Assembly (NCBI GenBank): GCA_003820375.1
Contig: RPQH01000036.1
Span: 1-41,242, forward strand
DNA length: 41,242 nucleotides
Origin: Ignavibacteriota bacterium
GTDB lineage: Bacteria; Bacteroidota; Ignavibacteria; Tepidaquicellales; OLB5
Reading direction: 5' to 3'
Position numbers and translations under genes: made by a program. Positions within the stretch are counted from its first letter, which is position 1. Each line of letters starts with the position of its first letter. Below the pieces are notes generated by a model. The model was given only the letters and a program-made list of their open reading frames with translations. It was not told the origin of the DNA and made no database searches. This document shows positions 1 through 7,144 of the stretch, piece by piece.

Positions 1-297
1 GTGGGCAGGAGTACTTTTTGAAAAACCTCGATTCCTGCTTATAATCGCCATATTTTGAGCCATTTTTGACACTTTGGGCAGGAGTTATCTGCTTATACTG
101 CAATAAGTTACAGCGATTTTTCGAAAAACTCTGCCCAAAACCTGCCCGTAAAGTGCCTGTAAAGTGCCCACTGGATGACCATAAAGTGCCCGCTGAGTGA
201 CCGCTGGATGACCGCTGGTTTTTGTATCACGCAAAGCCGCGATGACCGCAAAGATGAGGTGAATTTTGTTTATGCAAATATCAACAACCGGTAAGAA
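1..297. other. Intergenic left edge of the window, no gene seen
   Basis: I see no convincing coding frame here. The stretch contains two GGGCAGGAGT words (near 4 and 76), the roughly complementary CTGCCC words near 131 and 142, and an 11-bp tandem array listed separately. It lies downstream of the minus-strand T9SS protein that ends at 298, so part of it may be that gene's 3' untranslated region. Confidence 0.5.
137..213. repeat. Degenerate 11-bp tandem array, seven units
   Basis: Seven consecutive 11-bp units can be read without gaps: AAAACCTGCCC, GTAAAGTGCCT, GTAAAGTGCCC, ACTGGATGACC, ATAAAGTGCCC, GCTGAGTGACC and GCTGGATGACC, followed by the partial unit GCTGG. Units fall into two flavours, ending GTGCCC or ATGACC. 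The array is far more GC-rich than its surroundings. It starts 85 nt beyond the stop codon of the minus-strand gene at 298. Unlike the other arrays in the window its period is 11, not 9. Confidence 0.75.
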
Positions 298-1935
298 TTA
301 TTTTATTACTGTTAATTTTTTAGTTTCAATTATTTTATTGTCAGCTATTAACTGGTAAAAATATACTCCGCTTGAATAGTTACTTGCGTTAAATGTCACT
401 TCGTAATCCGATGCCGTTAATTCTTTATCTATTAATACTTCTTTTATTCTTCCCAAAACATCATATATTTTTAATTGAACATAGCTTTTCTTCGGAATTG
501 AAAGTTTGATTTTAGTAATAGGGTTAAAGGGATTGGGGTAATTCTGATTTAATTCAAATTTTGCTGGTATTTTATTACATAATGGTTTTACTCCAATAAT
601 TTGCGAATATTTAATAACTAAATAATCATATCCGGTTATACCACATACATAAATATTTTTATAATTATCTAATTCTAAAATTCTTCCACCATCAAATAAA
701 TTTTGTGAACCATTGTAAGTAATTAACCAATTAATGTTTCCTTGTGGTGAATATTTTAATGTCAATACATCATTTGAAAATGCTCCGGTGATGTAACAAT
801 TACCCATAGAATCAGATTTTACATCCAATGCACTTGATGGTGCAGAATATCTCTTTACCCAAACAGTGTCACCGGTTACAGAATTGTATTTTATTGTTGC
901 GCTTTGAATATTTCCTGTAACTATGCTATATCCTGTTACAAAAACAAAACCATTTTTTTTATCAACAGCAAAACTTTGTATTTCATCATTATTGCTAGCC
1001 CCTGGTGAATCATATGTAGAAGCCCATTGCAGTAATCCATTTCTATCATATTTTAATGTTAGAAAAATATTGTAACCCATGTTATTGAGAGTTCTACCTA
1101 AAATATATGAACTTCCATATTGGTCATTGACCACTTTTAAGCCCAAACTCAAATCAGTTCTATTAGGATTAAAATAGGTCTTAGCCCATCTTAATAATCC
1201 ATCTCTATTGTATTTAACCGTAAGTAAGGTGTCAAAACATCCTCCGGGCGGCGGATAAGGTATACAGAATGCTTTATAACCCGTTATTATTACATTTGAT
1301 GAATCATCTATTGTGCATGAATTACCGGAAGTGAATGTTCCCGGCTGCTTATATTTCCTTACCCATATTGAGTCACCTGTAATTGAGTTATATTTTATAC
1401 ATATTAGTGAACTATCTGCATAACCTGTTATAAAGATGTTATTTTGTTTATCTATTTTAATATCTTTCGGCGTACTTGAACCGTATTGCCCTATGTATTT
1501 CTTTGACCAGATAACATTACCATTTGTGCCATTAAATTTTACAGTTAGTATATTCATACTGGTAAAAGTACTTTGCCCGTAATTCGAAATTATATAAGCA
1601 TTACCTGAAGTATCTAAAGCTATCCCCAAGGGTTCGTAATATGGCTCTTCGGGATAATTGTATAAAGTCAACCATTGCTGAACACCTGCTGAATTATATT
1701 TAACTATCACCAGATAATAAGCTGTGTCACTTATTATATCATTACCCAGCATATAGCTGTTACCGTTTTTATCGCATGCAAAAAAGGGTCCCTGCATGTT
1801 ATATGTTGCGTGTCTGGTATAAGTTCTCACCCATTCCTGCGTTACTTCATCAGAATAAATGTTTCCATTCAACAGTATTATCTCAGCAGTCATCAAGAGG
1901 ATTATCAGAAGTGTATATGTTCTTTTTGTATTCAA
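298..1935 (-). CDS. Secreted beta-propeller protein with T9SS sorting domain
   Basis: This 545-residue protein is probably exported and then secreted or anchored on the surface by the type IX secretion system. An N-terminal hydrophobic stretch (about residues 8-24) is a signal peptide. Residues about 30-455 consist of repeats of roughly 50 residues with the recurring pattern 'TVKYN..G...W...Y' and 'D..GN.YITG', which is the SBBP/delta-60 type beta-propeller repeat. The C-terminal about 85 residues start with an NQNYPNPFNP motif and end in a short basic strand, the type A T9SS sorting domain. The propeller gives no hint of enzymatic activity; adhesion or carbohydrate binding are guesses. It is transcribed alone on the minus strand, 630 bp from its upstream neighbour. 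Confidence 0.85.
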   Translation of the reverse strand: MNTKRTYTLLIILLMTAEIILLNGNIYSDEVTQEWVRTYTRHATYNMQGPFFACDKNGNSYMLGNDIISDTAYYLVIVKYNSAGVQQWLTLYNYPEEPYYEPLGIALDTSGNAYIISNYGQSTFTSMNILTVKFNGTNGNVIWSKKYIGQYGSSTPKDIKIDKQNNIFITGYADSSLICIKYNSITGDSIWVRKYKQPGTFTSGNSCTIDDSSNVIITGYKAFCIPYPPPGGCFDTLLTVKYNRDGLLRWAKTYFNPNRTDLSLGLKVVNDQYGSSYILGRTLNNMGYNIFLTLKYDRNGLLQWASTYDSPGASNNDEIQSFAVDKKNGFVFVTGYSIVTGNIQSATIKYNSVTGDTVWVKRYSAPSSALDVKSDSMGNCYITGAFSNDVLTLKYSPQGNINWLITYNGSQNLFDGGRILELDNYKNIYVCGITGYDYLVIKYSQIIGVKPLCNKIPAKFELNQNYPNPFNPITKIKLSIPKKSYVQLKIYDVLGRIKEVLIDKELTASDYEVTFNASNYSSGVYFYQLIADNKIIETKKLTVIK

Positions 1936-2184
1936 GAGGTATTTGTTTAATATAATATATTCTTATATCAATGGTTTATCAACAGAAAAATATATGATAT
2001 TACGGCAGTTGAGTTATTTGTTATAACTCTCCCGTCACTTAATGCAAATCCTTCATTCCCAAGCTTAAAGTCTATCCCCGTTCCCATGTTCCTGCTTCCA
2101 ATGCAGCGGGCAAACTAATTTCATTAATCCTCCCGGGTCCGCTTCGCTCATTCGGAAAAATCGACTTGTCTATCACCAATTGTA

Positions 2185-2315
2185 AATCCTCCGGTCTTCT
2201 TAAGCTAACGCTTGTGTCAGGTGAATTTTAGGAAATTTAAATTCCTTCTTTGTCTATCTTAATTATAGGTTAATCTATATTCATACATACATTCAAACTA
2301 ACACCTGACACTGCC
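2185..2315 (+). repeat. 131-bp dispersed repeat with terminal inverted repeats, copy 1
   Basis: This stretch matches 27839-27969 base for base at most positions over the same 131-bp length. Both copies start AATC.TCCGGT and end CACTGCC. Each carries GTGTCAGGTG (here 2214-2223) and its exact reverse complement CACCTGACAC (here 2302-2311), separated by 78 nt in both copies. Such a non-coding element with inverted ends fits a miniature transposable element or a REP-like element mobilised in trans. No transposase is present in the window. The family is not identified. Confidence 0.8.
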
Positions 2316-2424
2316 CCGGGAAGTAAAGATTCAAACTAAGACCTGACACTGATCTGTAAGGTTAAATAAAACTAACACCTGACACTGTCCGAAGGTAAAG
2401 ATTCAAAATAAGTTCTGATACTAC
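2293..2424 (+). repeat. Clustered direct copies of the repeat's end motif
   Basis: The sequence AAACTAACACCTGACACTG, which forms the right end of the 131-bp repeat, recurs at 2295-2313, 2333-2351 (one mismatch) and 2368-2386, and in decayed form at about 2404-2424. Spacing is 38 and then 35 bp. The second dispersed copy near 27950 has only one such end. This may reflect nested insertions or local duplication of the element's terminus. Confidence 0.7.
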
Positions 2425-2565
2425 AACTGATGTAAGAAAACGAAAGATGGCGGTTCTTTTACTCATATTATGACTAAACTTAACAAATACATCATAACTT
2501 TAATGCTAAATTGTATTTATTAAATATAGTCATAGGATAAGTAAACATCACATTAATTTTAAATA

Positions 2566-3492
2566 TTACTTAACCGGTTTATATTCTAATCCGAACCTTT
2601 TCATGTACTGTTCAATAGGCTCTAATCCTACTTCAGCTCTTCTTTTATTAAGGTTAACTTCATCTTCAACCTGATAAAGCTCATACTTTTGTGTATCCAT
2701 GTTCAATCTTAATTGAGTGCCGTATTTTTGTTTCCTGCCGTTTCCCATTTCAACCCTGTCATAAAGTAAAGCATAACTGCTCATTGAAGCCTCACCATTT
2801 TGTGCGGCTTCGTACAGCATTGGTAAATATTTTTCCTGTGTTTGCAAATCCGAATGCTGGATAACCAGAAAAGCTGTTAAAGATGCTTCACTTCCAACCA
2901 ATGGCTTACCGGGCCAGCCGTATTTATTAATTATTGCAATTATTTTTCCCAGGTTAATACTATCGGCTACCCTCATTTTGTTCAATAAATTATTCCATTC
3001 AGGGGAGCCTATACCATCGGTATTTCTGATTGAATCTAACACCATTCTGTATTTCTGGTCATCTTCAAGTATTTGCAATAGTTCTGAACGGAGTTCTTTA
3101 TTAATACCGGCTTCTTCAATATCAATTCTTTTCTGTATTTGGGTAATAATCTCATTCCATCTTTTATCTGCATGGAGCGAATTAAGGTCCTGGTCTAATT
3201 TTACATGTTCAATGTTAGTCCATCCTTTATCAACAGCATTTTTGAGATACACAAATGCTTTTTCCTTATCACCTGCCAGAGCCCATGAACAAGCTGCATT
3301 GTAATACTGCAATGCATTGGGAGTGCCAGCCTTAAATGCTTTGTCATAAGTTTCAGCAGACTCTTTGTATTGTCTATTACGGTATAACTCATCACCCTTT
3401 GAAATGAGCGAGTAAAAATCATCCTGTGCATAAAGCACTGAAGATGATAAAATAATTAAGATAGTGAAAATTGAAAGTTTAAATATTTTCAT
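2566..3492 (-). CDS. Exported TPR / DUF6624 protein
   Basis: This is a 308-residue protein of unknown function. Residues 1-22 form a signal peptide ending LYAQD, so it is likely periplasmic. Residues about 25-125 contain tetratricopeptide-like repeats ('GDELYRNRQYKESAETYDKA' and 'AACSWALAGDKEKAFVYLKNA'). The second half (about 140-290) matches the DUF6624 pattern: 'DQKYR', 'IINKYGWPGK', 'VG.EAS..AFLVIQHSD', and 'LYDRVEMGNGRKQKYGTQ'. TPR plus DUF6624 is a recurrent pairing in Bacteroidota. The gene stands alone on the minus strand, divergent from the peptide-binding lipoprotein gene, so the 143-bp gap holds both promoters. No catalytic activity can be claimed, although the conserved Gly-Trp-Pro-Gly and Gln-His suggest a structured core. 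Confidence 0.75.
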   Translation of the reverse strand: MKIFKLSIFTILIILSSSVLYAQDDFYSLISKGDELYRNRQYKESAETYDKAFKAGTPNALQYYNAACSWALAGDKEKAFVYLKNAVDKGWTNIEHVKLDQDLNSLHADKRWNEIITQIQKRIDIEEAGINKELRSELLQILEDDQKYRMVLDSIRNTDGIGSPEWNNLLNKMRVADSINLGKIIAIINKYGWPGKPLVGSEASLTAFLVIQHSDLQTQEKYLPMLYEAAQNGEASMSSYALLYDRVEMGNGRKQKYGTQLRLNMDTQKYELYQVEDEVNLNKRRAEVGLEPIEQYMKRFGLEYKPVK

Positions 3493-3635
3493 GATAGAAT
3501 TATAATTATTAATTTAACAATAACATGAAATAAATAATTACATTTGTGATTTATTTGAAAAATATGTTTATTAAATAACCTTTTTACCTTATTATTTTTT
3601 ATTAAATTGCATTATTCCAAAACATTCAATTTCTC

Positions 3636-5300
3636 ATGAAATACACAATAATTCTGTTATTCGCTTTTATACTCTTTTCTTCCTGCTCAAAGCAAAATAC
3701 TGAAGATAAGATATTCCGTTACAATGAATCACAGGGAATAGAAAATCTTGACCCGGTGAAATCCAGCAATTACCAGACAATGTGGCCGTTGATTCAATCG
3801 CTTGAAGGGCTTATGGAGTTTGATAAGGAAATGAATATCCAATCACTCTTAGCTGAGTCATATACCATATCTCCTGATGGATTGATATATACTTTTAAGA
3901 TAAGGAAGAATATTTTTTATCATGATGATGATTGCTTTGCAAATAAAAAGGGGAGAGCAGTGACGGCTTCGGATTTTAAATATTGTTTTGAAAGAGTTTG
4001 CGACCCGCGTACACAAACACGCGGTTCATGGCTTTTCAGAGACAGGATTAAAGGGGCTTTGGAGTATATAAATTCAATCAAGGAAAATAAACTAGATATA
4101 AAAGAAATTAAGGGTATTAAATGTCCTGATGATTCAACTTTGGTTTTAACATTAAATGAGCCGTTCGCTCCATTCCTGAGTATATTAACCATGTCTTATG
4201 CATCGGTTTATCCGAAGGAAGCAGTAGATTTTTATAAAGAAAATTTTGGCTATCATCCCGTTGGAACCGGTCCGTTCAAATTTGTGAGATGGGATTTTGA
4301 TAAAGAGTTGGTATTTGAAAAAAACCCAACTTACTGGAGGAAAAATAAAGCGGGACTGCCGCTGGTTTATCTTGACGGGTTTGTAGTTACATTTACGCGA
4401 AGTGCTGAAACCGAATTCCTTGATTTCAAGAGCGGCAAGCTTGATTACCATTCACCATCACCGGAGATAATGTCACAGATTCTTGATGAGAACGGAAATC
4501 TGCTTCCGGGAAATGATTTTGAGCTTCAGAAAAAGCCATGGCTCAATACTGTTTACCTGGCAGTTCAGCTTGATAAAAAAACACCCGGCGGAGAAAACAG
4601 CATTCTTGCAGAAAATAAGAAACTGCGTCAGGCAATAAGCTATGCAATAGACAGGGAAAAAATCATTAAGTATGTTCTGAAATTCAAAGGGTATCCTGCA
4701 GTTAACGGACCAATACCCAAAGGAATGCCGGGTTTTGATGAGAATGTAAAGGGTTACAGCTTTGATAAATCAAAAGCTTCACAGCTTTTGGAAGAAGCAG
4801 GGTACCCCGGCGGCAAGGGTTTGACACTTAAGCTTACAATATCGAATGAGGAGACACAAAAACTCATTGGTGAGGCTGTACAAGACCAATTAAAGGATGT
4901 GGGAATAGACCTTCAGCTTGATTTTATCCAGGGCTCAACATTACGAAGCTCCCAGGTAGGCGGCGAGCTTACTTTCTGGCGTGCTAACTGGGGTGCAGAT
5001 TATTTTGACCCGGAGAATTTTATGGCTTTGTTCTACACGAAAAATAAAACACCGAACGGACCGAATTATACGCATTATTCAAATCCAAAGACAGACGAGT
5101 TATACGAGCAGGCAATGAAGGAAACAGACTTTGCAAAACGCAAGCAGATGTATAATGAAATGGAAAGAATTGTAATGGATGATGCACCGTGGATTCTGTT
5201 ATTATATAATGAAATTGTTTATCTGAAGAGCAAAAGGGTGAGAGATATGAATGTGGATGGATTGAATAATTTAGTGCTTAAATGGGCAAAGATAGAATGA
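3636..5300 (+). CDS. Peptide ABC transporter substrate-binding lipoprotein (OppA/DppA-like)
   Basis: This 554-residue protein belongs to the SBP_bac_5 family, which binds oligopeptides or nickel-type ligands for ABC importers. The N-terminus ends in a lipobox (FSSC, Cys17), so it should be a lipid-anchored periplasmic protein. Family landmarks include 'LDPVKSSNYQT' near the N-terminus, 'VTASDFKYCFERV.DP', 'HPVGTGPFKF..WD' and 'LRQAISYAIDREKI'. The length is normal for the family. No permease or ATPase gene lies next to it, so it must work with components encoded elsewhere or act as a stand-alone receptor. A 9-bp tandem array begins on the base directly after its TGA stop. The reading frame stays open through that array for 28 codons to a TAG at 5385. 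Confidence 0.9.
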   Translation: MKYTIILLFAFILFSSCSKQNTEDKIFRYNESQGIENLDPVKSSNYQTMWPLIQSLEGLMEFDKEMNIQSLLAESYTISPDGLIYTFKIRKNIFYHDDDCFANKKGRAVTASDFKYCFERVCDPRTQTRGSWLFRDRIKGALEYINSIKENKLDIKEIKGIKCPDDSTLVLTLNEPFAPFLSILTMSYASVYPKEAVDFYKENFGYHPVGTGPFKFVRWDFDKELVFEKNPTYWRKNKAGLPLVYLDGFVVTFTRSAETEFLDFKSGKLDYHSPSPEIMSQILDENGNLLPGNDFELQKKPWLNTVYLAVQLDKKTPGGENSILAENKKLRQAISYAIDREKIIKYVLKFKGYPAVNGPIPKGMPGFDENVKGYSFDKSKASQLLEEAGYPGGKGLTLKLTISNEETQKLIGEAVQDQLKDVGIDLQLDFIQGSTLRSSQVGGELTFWRANWGADYFDPENFMALFYTKNKTPNGPNYTHYSNPKTDELYEQAMKETDFAKRKQMYNEMERIVMDDAPWILLLYNEIVYLKSKRVRDMNVDGLNNLVLKWAKIE

Positions 5301-5381
5301 GTTTGTAAAGTTCGTAAGGTTTATAAGGTTTATAAGGTTTATAAGGTTTATGTGGTTTATAAGGTTTGTAAGGTTTATAAG
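5301..5381 (+). repeat. 9-bp tandem array abutting a stop codon (GTTTATAAG type)
   Basis: Nine consecutive 9-bp units start exactly at the base after the TGA of the peptide-binding lipoprotein gene. The consensus is GTTTATAAG, with variants GTTTGTAAA, GTTCGTAAG, GTTTATGTG and GTTTGTAAG. The first two units are the most divergent and the middle ones identical, as expected of slippage-driven homogenisation. The same unit makes up the array after thiS at the right edge. Confidence 0.92.
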
Positions 5382-5430
5382 CATTAGGGGAACAATTTTT
5401 TACTAAATATTGTAAGGTAATTAAAAACTT

Positions 5431-5817
5431 ATGCCAACAGATTTAGTACGCAATAAGCGAAACGCCATGAACTTCTACGATATGGCTTTTAATCAGAATA
5501 AGCCGGAGGAAGCAATCGAAAAGTTTGCAGGTGCCGGTTACAAGCAGCACAATCCAAAAGTACCGGATGGTAAACAAGGATTTATAGATTACTTCAACAA
5601 ACTGGCAAAAGAATATCCCGGCAAGCATGTTGTATTTAAACGGATAATTGCAGAAGGGGATTTTGTTGTATTTCACTGCTATCAAACATGGCCGGGTGAT
5701 AAAGACTGGGCAAGTATTGATATTTTCCGGTGTGATGAAAACGGGAAAGTTATCGAGCACTGGGATGTACTGCAGGAAATACCGGATACTTCTGCAAATG
5801 AGAATACAATGTTTTAA
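5431..5817 (+). CDS. SnoaL-like (NTF2-fold) protein
   Basis: This 128-residue protein matches the SnoaL-like / polyketide cyclase-like group of the NTF2 fold. Features include 'RNKRNAMNFYDMAFNQNKPEEAIEKF' at the start, 'QHNPKVPDGKQGFIDYF', 'KRIIAEGDFVVFHCYQ' and a C-terminal 'DIFR.DENGKVIEHWDVLQE'. These are hallmark positions of the single-domain family, which has the conserved His in HNP and the EHWDV strand. There is no signal peptide, so it is cytoplasmic. Many such proteins have no known substrate, and nothing in the neighbourhood suggests one. It is 130 bp downstream of the peptide-binding gene, with the 9-bp array in between, and 29 bp before the next gene, with which it may be cotranscribed. 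Confidence 0.85.
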   Translation: MPTDLVRNKRNAMNFYDMAFNQNKPEEAIEKFAGAGYKQHNPKVPDGKQGFIDYFNKLAKEYPGKHVVFKRIIAEGDFVVFHCYQTWPGDKDWASIDIFRCDENGKVIEHWDVLQEIPDTSANENTMF

Positions 5818-5846
5818 TATTATAAAGAACTACATTATAATTCCAA

Positions 5847-6383
5847 ATGAAAACAATATTTTTGCAATTAATTATTTTGTTTGCCTGCATCTCTATAACC
5901 TATTCACAACAGGATATTATAAATGAGGAATATGGCTTTAAAATTACTTTACCAAATGAGTGGTCTATAATCATGGATGGACTGTCCAAAGACCCGGTTG
6001 ATAAAGAAGGTTATCTTCTGGTTGCTGGATACGGTCAGGATTTGGCATTCATTATTGAAGTAGAAAAAGAAGAAATTGGAATATATAAAAACCATGGTTC
6101 ATACGACCTTGAATATTTTAAAAAGAATTTTGGAAATTCTGCAAGTAAAAAATATAGTGAATATAAAATTGAAAGTGTTGATTCATTAATGATATCCGGG
6201 GCACTTTTTTATAATATAATAACCAGCAGTGTTCTCGATAACTCCAGGATGATTGGCAGGGGATATTTTGCAAAATATAATGATAAAATATATACAATTA
6301 TTTCCTACTGCCGTGAAAGTGAATATGAAAAGTATAAACAGGGTCTCAATGATTGCATATCTTCGTTTAACTTTCTTAAATAA
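5847..6383 (+). CDS. Small exported PsbP-like protein, paralogue A
   Basis: A 178-residue protein with a signal peptide ending ITYSQQD (residues 1-20). The mature part begins 'EYGFKITLPNEWSI', the pattern of PsbP/DUF1795-like domains, which form an alpha-beta sandwich and occur in many exported bacterial proteins without known activity. It ends 'YTIISYCRESEYEKYKQGLNDCISSF'. The next gene, 27 bp downstream, has the same organisation and a matching C-terminus, so the pair arose by duplication. The two cysteines near the C-terminus are shared by both proteins and could form a disulfide. Function unknown. Confidence 0.7.
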   Translation: MKTIFLQLIILFACISITYSQQDIINEEYGFKITLPNEWSIIMDGLSKDPVDKEGYLLVAGYGQDLAFIIEVEKEEIGIYKNHGSYDLEYFKKNFGNSASKKYSEYKIESVDSLMISGALFYNIITSSVLDNSRMIGRGYFAKYNDKIYTIISYCRESEYEKYKQGLNDCISSFNFLK

Positions 6384-6410
6384 AAATATTTAACATTCCA
6401 TATAGATTAT

Positions 6411-6923
6411 ATGAAAAAAATTTTATCTGCTTTATTTATTTTAATTATTTATACCTCAGTTTTTTTTTCACAGCAGGTATTTAAAAGTGATGAGCATAAA
6501 TTTCAAATCACTTTTCCCGATGACTGCAGGTTATATCCTGATTACAGCGGAGCAGCTGTGATTGCTTATTTCGATAAAAATGCGAGTATTAATATTATTG
6601 TCAAAGAGAGTAAGAAGCTTAAAAATACCGGACCTGAACAATATGACTACGCAAATCAAGTAGATTCTATGATAAAGCTGTATGGCAGTACATTCAAAAA
6701 TTTTAAGTTAAATGATACTGGATATGTAAGCTTATCAGATATTAAGTTTTTCCGGTTATCATACCAGTGTGACCTGCTTGATAAAGTTTTTTGGGCATCT
6801 CAATATTTTACGGTTAAAGACAGTAAGATGTATGTGCTAAGCACCGGGTGTTTTGAAAGTGATATTGAAAAATACAGACAGGTGTTTATTGATTGTGTTT
6901 CAACATTTACATTTATTGAATAA
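6411..6923 (+). CDS. Small exported PsbP-like protein, paralogue B
   Basis: A 170-residue exported protein (signal peptide ending VFFSQQV) with the same plan as its upstream neighbour: 'EHKFQITFPDDCRLYP' after the signal, and 'YVLSTGCFESDIEKYRQVFIDCVSTFTF' at the end. The last 30 residues align with paralogue A without gaps, including both cysteines. The two have diverged strongly elsewhere. It is likely the last gene of a short operon, since 221 bp of AT-rich sequence follow before the macroglobulin gene. No enzymatic motif is visible. Confidence 0.7.
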   Translation: MKKILSALFILIIYTSVFFSQQVFKSDEHKFQITFPDDCRLYPDYSGAAVIAYFDKNASINIIVKESKKLKNTGPEQYDYANQVDSMIKLYGSTFKNFKLNDTGYVSLSDIKFFRLSYQCDLLDKVFWASQYFTVKDSKMYVLSTGCFESDIEKYRQVFIDCVSTFTFIE

Positions 6924-7144
6924 TCATAATATTCATCAAACATACCATCAAATTCAGTCTACAAACAAAGAAATATTTCCTCCACAAAACCCTTTCATTT
7001 TGGTTTTTATACATTATATTTGTTAAGAGTAGTAAAAACATAAACTTACATAAAAAAGTGTTGAAATAACGTAAATGTTCTAAATAATTATCTACTCGTA
7101 ACAATTTAAAACCGGCAGTAGAATAATTTTAACAAATTTGCCCT

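Larger units (their letters stand above)
1936..2565. other. Long intergenic region carrying a repeat element
   Basis: No gene is supported in these 630 bases. The left part (about 1980-2180) has slightly higher GC and no open frame of note; it could be decayed sequence. The right part holds the 131-bp repeat (2185-2315) and further copies of its end motif up to about 2424. The last 140 bases are AT-rich and probably hold the leader of whatever is transcribed leftward, although the DUF6624 gene ends rather than starts here. Confidence 0.5.

Noticed and set aside
2978-3304. Plus-strand 108-residue frame
   Set aside because: It lies antisense to the DUF6624 gene and has no recognisable features.
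7015-7022. TATATTTG as a promoter for the macroglobulin gene
   Set aside because: No TTTG lies 19-21 nt upstream; the nearest is 12 nt away, so the match is incomplete.
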